Origin: an uncultured Clostridia bacterium
GTDB taxonomy: Bacteria; Bacillota; Clostridia; Oscillospirales; CAG-382
DNA length: 64,000 nt
NCBI GenBank assembly: GCA_947630765.1
Contig: CANRIX010000006.1
Coordinates: 1 to 64,000 of the forward strand
Direction: 5' to 3'
The notes beneath the pieces were generated by a model. It had not been told where the DNA came from and did not search any database. It worked only from the letters and a program-made list of their open reading frames with translations. Positions 34,150 to 42,820 of the stretch are shown here, piece by piece (positions within the stretch are counted from its first letter, which is position 1; each line of letters begins with the position of its first letter). Position numbers and translations under genes: made by a program.

Positions 34150-34425
34150 GGGAACGTGCAGGGGAAGTGACTTCCCCTGCACCCCGCCCCGTGTCCCCCA
34201 CATGGGGCGATCCTTCCCTTGCGGCTCGGTCAGTGAGCCGCATTTTTCGCCCCGTCATGGGGCGAAAAAATCGGGAAGGATCGCGTAAAAGGGGAAACCA
34301 CCCGACCCCCATTGGGGAAAAGCGACCCGTGCGTGAAAATTTGCGTTCCGTTTGATGGGGGAAACGCAGCCTGCGCCCCCAAATTACGTTTCCGCCTCGT
34401 GGGGGAGAATGGGGGTGACGAGGGG
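34150..34425 (-). repeat. S-type repeat, inverted copy
   Basis: This gap of about 400 bp after asnB carries the S element in minus orientation: the GGGGAAGTGACTTCCCC palindrome, CCCCACATGGGGCGATCCTTC, GCGGCTCGGTCAGTGAGCCGC, TTTTTCGCCCCG/CGGGGCGAAAAA and GGAAAAGCGACCCGTGCG. Similarity to the upstream copies is lower than between those two. 34110-34150 holds GGAACGA repeats. Confidence 0.78.
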
Positions 34426-34465
34426 AGCATTTCGCGGATAATTTACAAATTTGCAACAGAAAACG

Positions 34466-34521
34466 ACCTCCGGCGGGGAACACTATCTGCGAATCAGAAG
34501 TTCCCGAACCGGAGGTTTTTT
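34466..34521 (+). promoter_or_regulatory. Hairpin that masks the sigG ribosome binding site
   Basis: ACCTCCGG (34466-34473) and GGGAAC (34476-34481) pair with GTTCCC (34500-34505) and CCGGAGGT (34509-34516). TTTTTT follows, then the ATG. The Shine-Dalgarno GGAGG (34511-34515) is inside the 3' arm. The structure therefore resembles both an intrinsic terminator and an RBS-sequestering hairpin. Confidence 0.8.
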
Positions 34522-35295
34522 ATGTTTCACAAGGTAGAGATCTGCGGCATCAACACGTCCAAACTGCAGCTGCTGACCGAGGAGGAAAAGATCGACCTGC
34601 TCCGCAAGACGCGAGCCGGCGACAAAGCGGCCCGCGAAAAGCTCATCCTCGGCAACCTGCGGCTGGTCCTGAGCGTGATCCAGTCCTTCCAGAGCCGTGG
34701 CGAGAACGCCGACGACCTCTTTCAGGTCGGCTGCATCGGGCTGATCAAGGCGGTGGACAACTTCGACCTGTCCCAGGAGGTCAAATTCAGCACCTACGCC
34801 GTCCCGCTGGTCGTCGGCGAAGTGCGCCGCTACCTGCGCGACAACAGCATGCTCCGCGTCCCGCGTTCCCTCCGTGACCTCGCCTACAAGGCTATGAAGG
34901 CCAAGGAAGCGCTGAAGAACCGGCTCTCCCGCGACCCGACCGTCGACGAAGTCGCGAAAGAGCTCGGCGAATCCCCGAAAGCCGTCCGCAACGCCCTCGA
35001 CGCGATCGTCGACCCCATCTCCCTCTACGACCCCGTCTATTCCGACGGCGGCGACTCCGTCTACGTCCTCGACCAGATCAGCGACGCCGCCTGCACCGAC
35101 GACAGCTGGCTCGACAGCATCGCCATCGGCAACGCCATGCAAACCCTGACCCCCCGCGAGCGCCGCATCCTCACCATGCGCTTCTACAACGGCAAGACCC
35201 AGACCGAAGTCTCCCGCGAAATCGGCATTTCGCAGGCGCAGATCTCCCGCCTGGAAAAAAGTGCGCTTCAAAAGGTGAGGAAGCAGATGACATGA
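34522..35295 (+). CDS. sigG: Sporulation sigma factor G
   Basis: A 257-residue sigma-70-family factor that directs late forespore transcription. The N-terminus (KVEICGINTSKLQLLTEEE) is the diagnostic SigG sequence that also binds the anti-sigma factor. Region 2 shows NLRLVLSVIQSF, DDLFQVGCIGLIKAVDNFD and KFSTYAVPLVVGEVRRYLRD. Region 3 has LRVPRSLRDLAYKA, and region 4 has LTPRERRILTMRFYNGKTQ and SQAQISRLEKSAL. Normally sigG follows spoIIGA-sigE; here it stands alone after an S repeat. The start codon is fixed by the GGAGG six bases upstream, within a strong hairpin, so translation or transcription may be held back until sporulation. Confidence 0.95.
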   Translation: MFHKVEICGINTSKLQLLTEEEKIDLLRKTRAGDKAAREKLILGNLRLVLSVIQSFQSRGENADDLFQVGCIGLIKAVDNFDLSQEVKFSTYAVPLVVGEVRRYLRDNSMLRVPRSLRDLAYKAMKAKEALKNRLSRDPTVDEVAKELGESPKAVRNALDAIVDPISLYDPVYSDGGDSVYVLDQISDAACTDDSWLDSIAIGNAMQTLTPRERRILTMRFYNGKTQTEVSREIGISQAQISRLEKSALQKVRKQMT

Positions 35296-35374
35296 CGCTG
35301 CGCTCTATCGGGTGGCAAACACAAATCCCGCAAAACGCCCCGTCTGCCATCGGTCAGTCAAAAATTTGTATGTA

Positions 35375-35663
35375 GCAAAAATACAAATAAAATAATGTTC
35401 CGTAGGCGGACATGCGCCGCTGGCTCCGAACACGACCGTGTTCGGAGCATAGGGACATCCTTAAGAGAAAAATGACGAAGGCGGCGTCAGAAGTGGCGCA
35501 AGCCGAGCCATTTTTTGACGTGCCGACAATGTCGGCACGTCCTGAAAGGGGGGTATTCGCTATTCAAAGCGGCTTGCCGCTTTGAATGAGAAAACTACAG
35601 AACAAGGAGGAGCTGCGACAAAGTCGCCAGCGACGCCGCCGTGATTGTGTTTGCCACCCGAAA
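35375..35663 (+). repeat. Q-type dispersed repeat (copy Q4)
   Basis: Gap between convergent genes. AATAAAATAATGTTCCGTAG, the GGCTCCGAACAC/GTGTTCGGAGC hairpin, GGCGGCGTCAGAAGTGGCGC and AAGCCGAGCCATTTTTTGAC match Q3. Two extra hairpins are inserted: GTGCCGACA/TGTCGGCAC and ATTCAAAGCGGC/GCCGCTTTGAAT. It ends in GTTTGCCACCCGAAA, two bases from the histidine kinase stop codon. 35296-35374 shows nothing recognisable. Confidence 0.85.
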
Positions 35664-35664
35664 A

Positions 35665-36948
35665 TCATGTCCTCTTTGCCCGTCGAAAGGTACAGGTGAA
35701 CACGGTGCCCTCCGTTTCGTTGCTTCGGACGGCGATCTTTCCGGCGTTCTCCTCGACCAGCTTCTTGGCGATCGCCAGCCCGAGCCCGTAACCGCCGACG
35801 GAGCGCGTCCGCGCGGCGTCCACGCGATAGAACCGATCGAACAGGTGCGGCAGGCTTTCGGGCGGAATGGCGGGTCCCGTGTTGCGCACGGAAAGCGAGA
35901 CCTTGTCCGCGTTCGCGGAAAGGGACAGCCAGATCGTCCCGCCGTCGTCGGCGTACTTGCAGGCGTTGTCGAGCAGCGTCGAAAGCAGCTGCCGCAGCGC
36001 GTCGACGCGGGCGCGGACGAACACGTCCGGCTGCACGTCGAGCTCCAGCGTCCGACCCCGCTCGAAGCAGATGCTTTCAAACGGCAGTGCGGTCTCGTAG
36101 GCGAGCTCGCTGAGATCGAAAACGTCCTGCTCGGAGAGCGGCGGCGCTTCGGCGGTCCGCGCGAGCTGGAGCATATCGGAGATCATCGACGACATGCGTT
36201 CCGTCTCCGACGTGATGTACCCGAGCCATTTTTCCTGCTCGCCGACCGTCTCGTCCGCGTGGGCGCGCAGGACGTCCGCGCTCGCCGCGATGACCGCGAC
36301 GGGGGTCTTGAGTTCGTGCGACAGGTCCGACACCAACTGCTGCTGCCGCATCGTCGATTGCTCGACCGGGCGCACCAGCACGCGGGAGGAGATCCAGCTT
36401 GCCGGGAGCAGCAGGGCGAACGCCCCGACCCCGACGGCGCACAGCGTCAACAGCAGCACCCGCTTCGCGTGCGTCTCCCCGGCGCGGTCCATGACGACCA
36501 GCTTGCGCCCGTACGGCGCGGACAGGGACAGGTAGCGCACCGACGGCTCGCGCAGGACGCCCTCAGACGTCCCGGACGCGTAGATCTGCCGGATCAGACC
36601 GTTGCAGAAGCGCTCCCGCTCCTCCTTCGGCATCGTTTCGCCCAGCCCCTCGACCTGGTAGGTCCCGTTCTGCTCGAACACATAGAGCGCGAAGGTGGAA
36701 TAGGATGCTTCCTCGCCTTCCGGCGCGTCCGCGTTCTCGTAGCCCTCCCCGAGCAGATCGGTATTCACGTCGAAGAACTGGTCGAGCAGCGACAGCCTTC
36801 GTCCGGCGAACTGCTGCAGGTAGGCGGTGCTTTGGCGCTCAAGCTCCCCAGACGTTCGCAGGTAGACGAATATCAGGGCGGCGAGCAGGATCGCCGTCGC
36901 GAGCGCCATATTCAGCAGGATGAATTGCAGCCGGAGCCGGCGGATCAA
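35665..36948 (-). CDS. Sensor histidine kinase
   Basis: A 427-residue membrane sensor kinase. Transmembrane helix 1 (about 6-30), an extracellular sensor region (about 31-165) and helix 2 (about 168-190) precede the HisKA domain. The latter has the phosphoacceptor His in SDLSHELKTPVAV (about 217). The HATPase domain contains the N box DNACKYA, the F-type motif HLFDRFYR and the G box GGYGLGLAIAKKLVEE. The sensor region is unlike any I can name, so the signal is unknown. The start overlaps the end of the response regulator gene by 4 bp; the regulator is upstream in the same transcript. Confidence 0.93.
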   Translation of the reverse strand: MIRRLRLQFILLNMALATAILLAALIFVYLRTSGELERQSTAYLQQFAGRRLSLLDQFFDVNTDLLGEGYENADAPEGEEASYSTFALYVFEQNGTYQVEGLGETMPKEERERFCNGLIRQIYASGTSEGVLREPSVRYLSLSAPYGRKLVVMDRAGETHAKRVLLLTLCAVGVGAFALLLPASWISSRVLVRPVEQSTMRQQQLVSDLSHELKTPVAVIAASADVLRAHADETVGEQEKWLGYITSETERMSSMISDMLQLARTAEAPPLSEQDVFDLSELAYETALPFESICFERGRTLELDVQPDVFVRARVDALRQLLSTLLDNACKYADDGGTIWLSLSANADKVSLSVRNTGPAIPPESLPHLFDRFYRVDAARTRSVGGYGLGLAIAKKLVEENAGKIAVRSNETEGTVFTCTFRRAKRT

Positions 36949-37643
36949 GCCGGTTCCTCCTCTTCCTTCTCCTCGCAGGGATTGAGCCGGTAGCCCAGCT
37001 TACGGATGGTCTCGATGCGGACCTCCGTGCCGAGGTAGGCGAGCTTCTTGCGCAGGAAGGAGACGTACACTTCGACGTGGTTTTCCTCCGCGTCGGACAG
37101 GTAGCCCCAGATCTTGCCGAGCAGCTCGCTCTTGGAAAAGACCTGCAGCGGGTTCTGCATGAACAGCTTAAAGAGCGTGAACTCCTTGAATCCCAGCCGG
37201 ATCTTGCGCTTGCCGCAGTGCAGCTCGGAGGAGGACAGGTCCAGCCGCAGGTCCCCGACGACGATCTCGTCCAGCACCATTTCCCCCTGGCGGCGGGAAT
37301 TGGCGCGAATGCGGGCGAACAGCTCGCTTTCGGAGAACGGCTTGGTGATGTAGTCGTCCGCACCGCAGTCGAGCCCGCGGACCTTGTCGGAGATGCTGTC
37401 CCGCGCGGTCAGCAGAATGACGGGGGTGCGGATCTTTTTCTTGCGCAGCCGCTTGACCAGCTCGATCCCGTCCAGCTCCGGCAGCATGATGTCGAGCAGG
37501 ATCAGGTCGTACAGGTCGCTTTCGGCGTAGGCAAGCCCGTCGACGCCGTTGTCGACGGTGTCGTAGGTGTAGTGGTGCTCCTTCATCAGCTCGCCGAGCG
37601 AATCCGCGAGCGCGTGGTCGTCCTCCACGATCAGAACATACAT
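36945..37643 (-). CDS. OmpR-family response regulator
   Basis: A 232-residue DNA-binding response regulator. The receiver domain has the acidic pair EDD (7-9), the phosphoacceptor Asp in LILLDIMLP (about 51), Thr in LLTARDS and Lys in DDYITKPFSE. The C-terminal winged-helix (about 125-225) contains KEFTLFKLFMQNPLQVFSKS and VRIETIRKLGYRL, the OmpR/PhoB pattern. It should be phosphorylated by the kinase encoded directly downstream. ATG 37643 follows AAGAGGAGGC. The C-terminus is a run of Glu. No target promoters can be proposed from the window. Confidence 0.94.
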   Translation of the reverse strand: MYVLIVEDDHALADSLGELMKEHHYTYDTVDNGVDGLAYAESDLYDLILLDIMLPELDGIELVKRLRKKKIRTPVILLTARDSISDKVRGLDCGADDYITKPFSESELFARIRANSRRQGEMVLDEIVVGDLRLDLSSSELHCGKRKIRLGFKEFTLFKLFMQNPLQVFSKSELLGKIWGYLSDAEENHVEVYVSFLRKKLAYLGTEVRIETIRKLGYRLNPCEEKEEEEPA

Positions 37644-37703
37644 CAGAAATGCCTCCTCTTGTTTGGTTGTATGGATGGGGGATTTACGGGGGAAAAATGT
37701 CCT

Positions 37704-38795
37704 TTACGGTTCTTCCGGCTTCGGCTCGGACGGCTGGATGCGCAGGGTCTCGACCTCCGGCGCTTCCGCGTGCGGGCGCCCTTTTTCGCGCATCCCGAAC
37801 AGGAACAGCACCGCCCCGATCGCGGCGAACAGCAGGCTGAACACCAGCAGCCGCCAGAACAGCGACGACGGCGCGTCGTACAGGTCGAGCACGCTCTGGT
37901 CGTAGGTCACCGCCGCTTTATCCACCGCCGAGCGCAGGTGGATCAGCCACATCGACGGCAGCCTGACCGCTTCCGAAATCGAAAAGCCCTGGAGCTTCGC
38001 GTAGCCGAGGAAGGAGCCGAGGTACTGCCCGGCGATGACGGAGACCGCCGTCACCACCCCGATGACCGCGTATGCACTCGCGCAGGGGCGCTTGCTGAAC
38101 AGCCGGAACCCGGCGTAGACCGCCCACGCCGCGAAGAACCCGAGCAGGCAGAGCACATAGCGGATCTCGAACGAGGATTCCGCGAACAGCGGGGAAAGGA
38201 ACGCGTACAGCAGCAGGTACGCCCCGACGCCGAGCAGCCCGCCGACGACCGCGCCGAGCAGCCCCTTGCCGGTGTGCTTGGGCGGAAGGTCGGCGTCCGC
38301 CGGCTTCGCGCTCTCCTCCAGCAGCTCCAGCGCACAATGCTCGCAGAGCAGGCGGTTCCGGCGGTCGGCGAACAGCTTCTTCGGCGGGCGCTTGCCGATC
38401 CGATTCCCGCACCGGCTGCAATGCGTGACCCCGTCGGCGTCCTGCTCCTGCAGGAGCGCGAGGGCGCGGTCGAGGAAGGCGAAGAACGCGTCCGCCTCGG
38501 CGGAAACCGTGCAGAACAGACCGTCCGGCTGCACGTCGCATGCGGTCAGCAACACTTCCCCGGCGGCGTTCTTGAGGGCTTCGGACAGCTCGAGCAGGCG
38601 GACCGAGTCCGCTTCCTCCCCGTCGCCGTCCTGCAGGCGGTAGCTGATGTAGAAGCTGCGGCTGTTCCCCGCGTCGTAGAGGGTGACGAGGTACCCGCCG
38701 TACACCCCGTACAGGCTGTCCTTCCCGGACTTCGCCGCTTCCGTGTATGTAAAGCCGATCCCTTCGGCGGTCGTGCGCAGGGCCTTGCTGATCAT
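37704..38795 (-). CDS. Zinc-finger-containing membrane protein of unknown function
   Basis: A 363-residue protein. The N-terminal 115 residues form a globular region (FYISYRLQDGDGEEAD). A treble-clef-like zinc finger follows, CSRCGN...CEHCA (about 126-152). From about 168 there are five to six membrane segments, starting with GKGLLGAVVGGLLGVGAYLLLYA, the last ending in a polar tail (EVETLRIQPSEPKPEEP). The architecture resembles clostridial proteins of unknown role that pair a small sensor-like domain with a membrane domain. ATG 38795 follows GAAGGAG. It lies 60 bp upstream of the two-component genes on the same strand, so it may share their transcript. Confidence 0.65.
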   Translation of the reverse strand: MISKALRTTAEGIGFTYTEAAKSGKDSLYGVYGGYLVTLYDAGNSRSFYISYRLQDGDGEEADSVRLLELSEALKNAAGEVLLTACDVQPDGLFCTVSAEADAFFAFLDRALALLQEQDADGVTHCSRCGNRIGKRPPKKLFADRRNRLLCEHCALELLEESAKPADADLPPKHTGKGLLGAVVGGLLGVGAYLLLYAFLSPLFAESSFEIRYVLCLLGFFAAWAVYAGFRLFSKRPCASAYAVIGVVTAVSVIAGQYLGSFLGYAKLQGFSISEAVRLPSMWLIHLRSAVDKAAVTYDQSVLDLYDAPSSLFWRLLVFSLLFAAIGAVLFLFGMREKGRPHAEAPEVETLRIQPSEPKPEEP

Positions 38796-38828
38796 GAACG
38801 TCGCTCCTTCAACCTCTCGTTTACCTAT

Positions 38829-38859
38829 AGTATAACATATTTCCTCCGAAATTGTTGAA
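38829..38859 (-). promoter_or_regulatory. Probable leftward promoter of the zinc-finger membrane protein
   Basis: TATACT on the minus strand (38834-38829) with a weak -35 (TTCAAC, 38859-38854) at 19 bp. The -10 is convincing and the -35 is not. Confidence 0.5.
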
Positions 38860-38906
38860 CAGATTGTGAATATTTTTGTCTTTTCCGCGAAATCTGTCCG
38901 CGGCGC

Positions 38907-38935
38907 TTGACAAAAAGGGCGGATTTTGCTAAACT
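38907..38935 (+). promoter_or_regulatory. Sigma-A promoter of the large family-10-like lipoprotein
   Basis: TTGACA (38907-38912), 17 bp, then TAAACT (38930-38935), about 43 bp before the ATG. Confidence 0.8.
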
Positions 38936-38978
38936 GGGGCAGTATGAAATCACTTTTCCCGAAAGGAACCGTAAACCC

Positions 38979-41900
38979 ATGACAAAACGCCAACCGAGTC
39001 TCAGCCGTCGGCTGCTTTTCCGCACCTTCACGTTCGCGCTCTCCGCGGCGCTCCTGCTCCCGCTGCTCGCGTCCTGCGGCAAAGAGGAGGAGGGGCCTGA
39101 CCCCGTCCCGCTCGACGGGACCTTCCGCGTGCAGATCGGGGAACGGACGGTGGACGTCGCCCTGCGGGACGGGCCTGTCCCGTCGGACGGGAGCGCCGTC
39201 GTGTACACCCGTGCGTATGAAAAGGACGGCAGCCCCGTGCTGACCGTCGAACCGGCGGAAGGGCGGGCGATCCTCTGCGTGAACGGCGAACAGCAGGACG
39301 GCGGGATCGCCTATTCCGTGCTCGGCGTATCGGACGGGAGCGACGGGGAAGCCCTGCCGATCCCGTACAACGGCTTTGTGCTGTCCGTCCCGGCGGACGC
39401 GTTTGAAAACCCGCACGTCGGGCTGGAGGTCACGGTCACGGGCGCGGAGCTGCTCGGCGAACCCGAACGGCAGGACGTCGGGACGGTGTCCCCGCAGGTG
39501 GGGAGCTACCGTGCGGCGAAGAAGCGCCGGATCCTCTACCGCGACCCGGTCGACGGGCTGCAGGGGGAGGGCGTGTACCTGTTTACCGCCGATTATGCGT
39601 CCGACGCGTCGGAATTCCCGGCGGAATGTGCGGTCGCGGTGCTGGACGAGCTGGGGAAGCGGTGCAAGGTGGAATCCCTGAGCGATCGGACCTCCCCCGA
39701 ACCGGGGAAGGATCAGCTGGTCTTTTTCGGTGCGCTCGCCCGCGCCTACGCGGAAGCGTTCCTGCCTGCCGAGACGGTGCTTTCCCTGTCCGACGCGGAC
39801 AAACCGTCGTCCTACAGCGATACGGAAGCCCTGCTCGTCGGCGACACGGTCTACCGCGTCCCGGCGGAAGCGCAGGACTGTGAAAGCATCGACGGGGACG
39901 GGGTCTACCTGACCCATTCCTACGGCGACGCGCTCGGCACGCCCCCCGCGACGGTGGACCGGGTGGACGTGGTCGTGCTGAACGACACGGTCGCCTTCGT
40001 CGGCGAGCGGAACGCGAGAAGTATGCTCCCGAACGCGGGCGGCGCCGCCTTCACGTTCGCCGGGTCCTACGCGGACGCGGCGGAGGAGCTGGAGGTCGGG
40101 CAGCCGGTCGAAACCGTGTTCCTGGATACGCAGGCCCTGTCCGGTCCGTTCGTCCGCATCGGCGGGAGGTTCTTCCCGTTCGACAAGACGGACGCGGTGC
40201 GTTCCCCCGAGGGGGTCACGGTGCTGTACACCCCCGCCTTCGGCGCGTCGACCGGCGCGAACCAGTACGGCATCGAGATCGCCATTTCCGCCGACGGCGT
40301 CGTCACCGAAGTCAAGCGTGCGGCGGGCGACATGGCGATCCCGGAAAACGGGTACGTCTTAAGCATCCACAACGACAGCGAGAACTTTGCCGCCGCAACC
40401 GGGGTCAAGACCGGCGAAAAGGCGGTGGTTTCGCTCGGGCGCGGCAACTACGCCGTGTCCGCGCTGGACGTATCCGGCGTCAACCAGGTGCGCGGGGAGA
40501 ACCTGCTGATCGTCTACCGCGGGCAGGCGACGACCGGCACGAACGCGTACGGGTACGAGATCCTCGTCGACAGCGAGGGCAAGATGGTCGGTGAAAGCTA
40601 CCAGGGCGATTCGGCGATCCCGGACGGCGGGTACGTCCTTTCCGGGCACGGCACGTCCAGCACCGCTCTGCAGGGCTGCTACCGCTACGGCGCGGAGGTG
40701 CGGTTCGACGAGGAGGACATGCGTGTCGCCCTGTTCGCCACGCCGGAAACCGTTTTCAACGACCTCGCGTTCCGGCTCGAAGCCGCCGAGGAGACCCTGT
40801 CGACCGCCAAAACCAAGCTGCTCGACCTGGACTACGCGACCGTCGAAAAGACCCTGTCCGACCTGAACACGCTCGCCGACGAGTCCGTTTCCGCGCTCCG
40901 CGCGGGGGACTTCGAGCGTGCGCAGCAGGGCGCGGACGAGCTTGATGCGGCGATCCCCGACCTGCAGTACGCGCTGATCCCCACCCACGCGGTGGAGAAC
41001 CGTGCGGTCTGGTACCGCGGGAACGAAAAGAGCGACGACGAGGTCCGCGCGACGATCGAGCGCATCGCGTCGCTCAACATCAACGCCGTCTACCTCGAAA
41101 GCTGGTACAACGGGCGGTTTACCGGCTTTTCGGAGAACCCGCTGATCCTCCACACGGTCGAAAGCGGGGACTACGACCTGCTCGACGGCTTCGTCCGCAT
41201 CGGGCATGAGTACGGCATCGAGGTCCACGCGTGGGTGGAGAACTTCTTCATCGGCACGGTCGAAGCGCAGGAGCAGGCGAACATGGAGCTCGCCGAGCAC
41301 TTCAAGGGGCGCTGGATGCTGGATCGGCAGGGGCGAGACACGTTCTTCTACACCGCGTCCTCGACCCATTTCATCTTCCTCAATCCGAACGACCCGGAGG
41401 TCCGCTCCTTCCTGCTGGAGTTCTACCGGGAGATCGTGAACAAGTACGACGTGGACGGCATCCACCTCGACTACATCCGCTTCTCCGACCTCAACTACGA
41501 GGAGGACGACTTCGGCTACAACCCGGACATCGTCTCCGCGTGGCAGGCGTCCGCCGGGACGGACGTGGATCCCGCGACCCTGCCGGACGGCGAGCTGAAG
41601 AACAGCTGGGTCGCCTTCCGCCAGAACATCATCAGCTCCTTCGTCGGGGAGATCAGCGCCATGCTCCGCAAGGAAGCGCCGTCCGTCTCCCTCTCCGCTG
41701 CGGTCTATCCGCGGCTGGACGTCGACAGCGTCCGCGTCCTGCAGGACTGCCGCAACTGGGTCGAAAACGGCTACCTCGACGATATGTACTCCATGTCCTA
41801 CGGCGAGGACAACCGCTACGTGTCCGGCAACGCCGCCCAGTTCGCCGCCATCGCGGGGGACGCCTGCTTCTATTCGACCGGCATCTCCGGGTTCGGGCAG

Positions 41901-42389
41901 ACGGTGCTGTCCAACTTCGCCTTGCAGATGGAGGAGGTCGTCGACGCGGGTGCGGACGGCGTCTCGATCTTCGCGCTCCCGAACGTGTTCCAGACCTACC
42001 TGAAGGCCGTCGAGCGCGGTGCGTTCCGCGTGCCGTCCGTCCAAACGACCAAATTGAGCGAAACGGTTTCCGCCCAGCTCGCTTCCGTGATCCGACGCGC
42101 CGACAGCGTCTACAAGCCCTACGCCGGGCTGACCGACGAACAGTGCGACGAGATCCGCTCCACGCTCCAGCCGATCCTCGACGCCGCCGAGGCGTTTGAC
42201 CTCGCGTCCGCCACGCTCGCCGAGAAACGCGCCTACTGCGCCGAGACCATTTCGGCCGTGCGCGACGCCGAGAACGCACTCGCGCCGTTCTTTACCGACG
42301 TCACCCAGCGCCTCGCCTTCCGCGACGAGCTTTCGCAGCTCGTGCATTGGCTCACCGTCAGCGACAACCGCTTGGCGGCGCGGCAGTAA
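38979..42389 (+). CDS. Large lipoprotein with family-10-like glycoside hydrolase domain
   Basis: An 1136-residue surface lipoprotein (lipobox LLASC, Cys about 29). Residues 30-380 are a beta-rich region of unknown type. Two related modules of about 100 residues follow (about 390-590), each ending in a GYVLS motif (IPENGYVLSIHN, IPDGGYVLSGHG) like the single module of the gene at 28405. A helical spacer (about 600-680) leads to the GHL10 barrel (about 685-1030): NRAVWYRGNE, INAVYLESWYNGRF, YGIEVHAWVENFFIG, VDGIHLDYIRFSD, VSLSAAVYPRL. A helical C-terminus follows. It probably hydrolyses an extracellular glycan. ATG 38979 follows GAAAGGAACC. It shares architecture with 28405 but is anchored outside the cell. 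Confidence 0.87.
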   Translation: MTKRQPSLSRRLLFRTFTFALSAALLLPLLASCGKEEEGPDPVPLDGTFRVQIGERTVDVALRDGPVPSDGSAVVYTRAYEKDGSPVLTVEPAEGRAILCVNGEQQDGGIAYSVLGVSDGSDGEALPIPYNGFVLSVPADAFENPHVGLEVTVTGAELLGEPERQDVGTVSPQVGSYRAAKKRRILYRDPVDGLQGEGVYLFTADYASDASEFPAECAVAVLDELGKRCKVESLSDRTSPEPGKDQLVFFGALARAYAEAFLPAETVLSLSDADKPSSYSDTEALLVGDTVYRVPAEAQDCESIDGDGVYLTHSYGDALGTPPATVDRVDVVVLNDTVAFVGERNARSMLPNAGGAAFTFAGSYADAAEELEVGQPVETVFLDTQALSGPFVRIGGRFFPFDKTDAVRSPEGVTVLYTPAFGASTGANQYGIEIAISADGVVTEVKRAAGDMAIPENGYVLSIHNDSENFAAATGVKTGEKAVVSLGRGNYAVSALDVSGVNQVRGENLLIVYRGQATTGTNAYGYEILVDSEGKMVGESYQGDSAIPDGGYVLSGHGTSSTALQGCYRYGAEVRFDEEDMRVALFATPETVFNDLAFRLEAAEETLSTAKTKLLDLDYATVEKTLSDLNTLADESVSALRAGDFERAQQGADELDAAIPDLQYALIPTHAVENRAVWYRGNEKSDDEVRATIERIASLNINAVYLESWYNGRFTGFSENPLILHTVESGDYDLLDGFVRIGHEYGIEVHAWVENFFIGTVEAQEQANMELAEHFKGRWMLDRQGRDTFFYTASSTHFIFLNPNDPEVRSFLLEFYREIVNKYDVDGIHLDYIRFSDLNYEEDDFGYNPDIVSAWQASAGTDVDPATLPDGELKNSWVAFRQNIISSFVGEISAMLRKEAPSVSLSAAVYPRLDVDSVRVLQDCRNWVENGYLDDMYSMSYGEDNRYVSGNAAQFAAIAGDACFYSTGISGFGQTVLSNFALQMEEVVDAGADGVSIFALPNVFQTYLKAVERGAFRVPSVQTTKLSETVSAQLASVIRRADSVYKPYAGLTDEQCDEIRSTLQPILDAAEAFDLASATLAEKRAYCAETISAVRDAENALAPFFTDVTQRLAFRDELSQLVHWLTVSDNRLAARQ

Positions 42390-42392
42390 AAA

Positions 42393-42818
42393 TAAGGAGT
42401 ACGGTGGGGGACGTCGCGTCCCCCACGCCCCCCGTAGTGCGAAGTCAACTCCGTTGACTTCGGGGGTGGATTTTGAAACGCGTCAGCTGGGACTTGCACC
42501 TTCCTGCAAAAGCTGTCACCCCCAAATTCGCGAGATTGCTCTCGCAATCAGCGCCCCCAAATTTTCGTCAAACAAAAACTTCCGGCGAACAGCAGTCCGC
42601 CGGAAGAATTTTTTCGTTGTTTGGGTGCGTGCGAGCGCTCCGCGGGAGCTGGTGAATACCGGGTCGCAAACGTAAAAACCGAGAGAGAACCGAACGCGAA
42701 TCCCAAGGCAAGGAGGTGTTTTTTCTATTTCCCCCGAAATCGACAGGGTCGATTTCGCATTAGGGGGGCTTGGGGGTGCTGGCACCCCCAAACGTTCCCT
42801 TCGTACTCCTTCGTTCTC
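42393..42818. repeat. Two P-type repeats in head-to-head inversion (P5 and P6)
   Basis: P5 (about 42393-42470, +) starts right after the stop codon with GGAGTACGGTGGGGGACG and GCGAAGTCAACTCCGTTGAC. P6 (about 42600-42818, -) has TTGGGTGCGTGCGAGCGCTC, GAATACCGGGTCGCAAACG, CGAAATCGAC-AGG-GTCGATTTCG and GGTGCTGGCACCCCCAAACG, and ends two bases from the next gene's stop. The middle (42480-42600) carries CGAGATTGCTCTCGCAATC and CTTCCGGCG/CGCCGGAAG hairpins. Confidence 0.82.
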
Positions 42819-42820
42819 CC

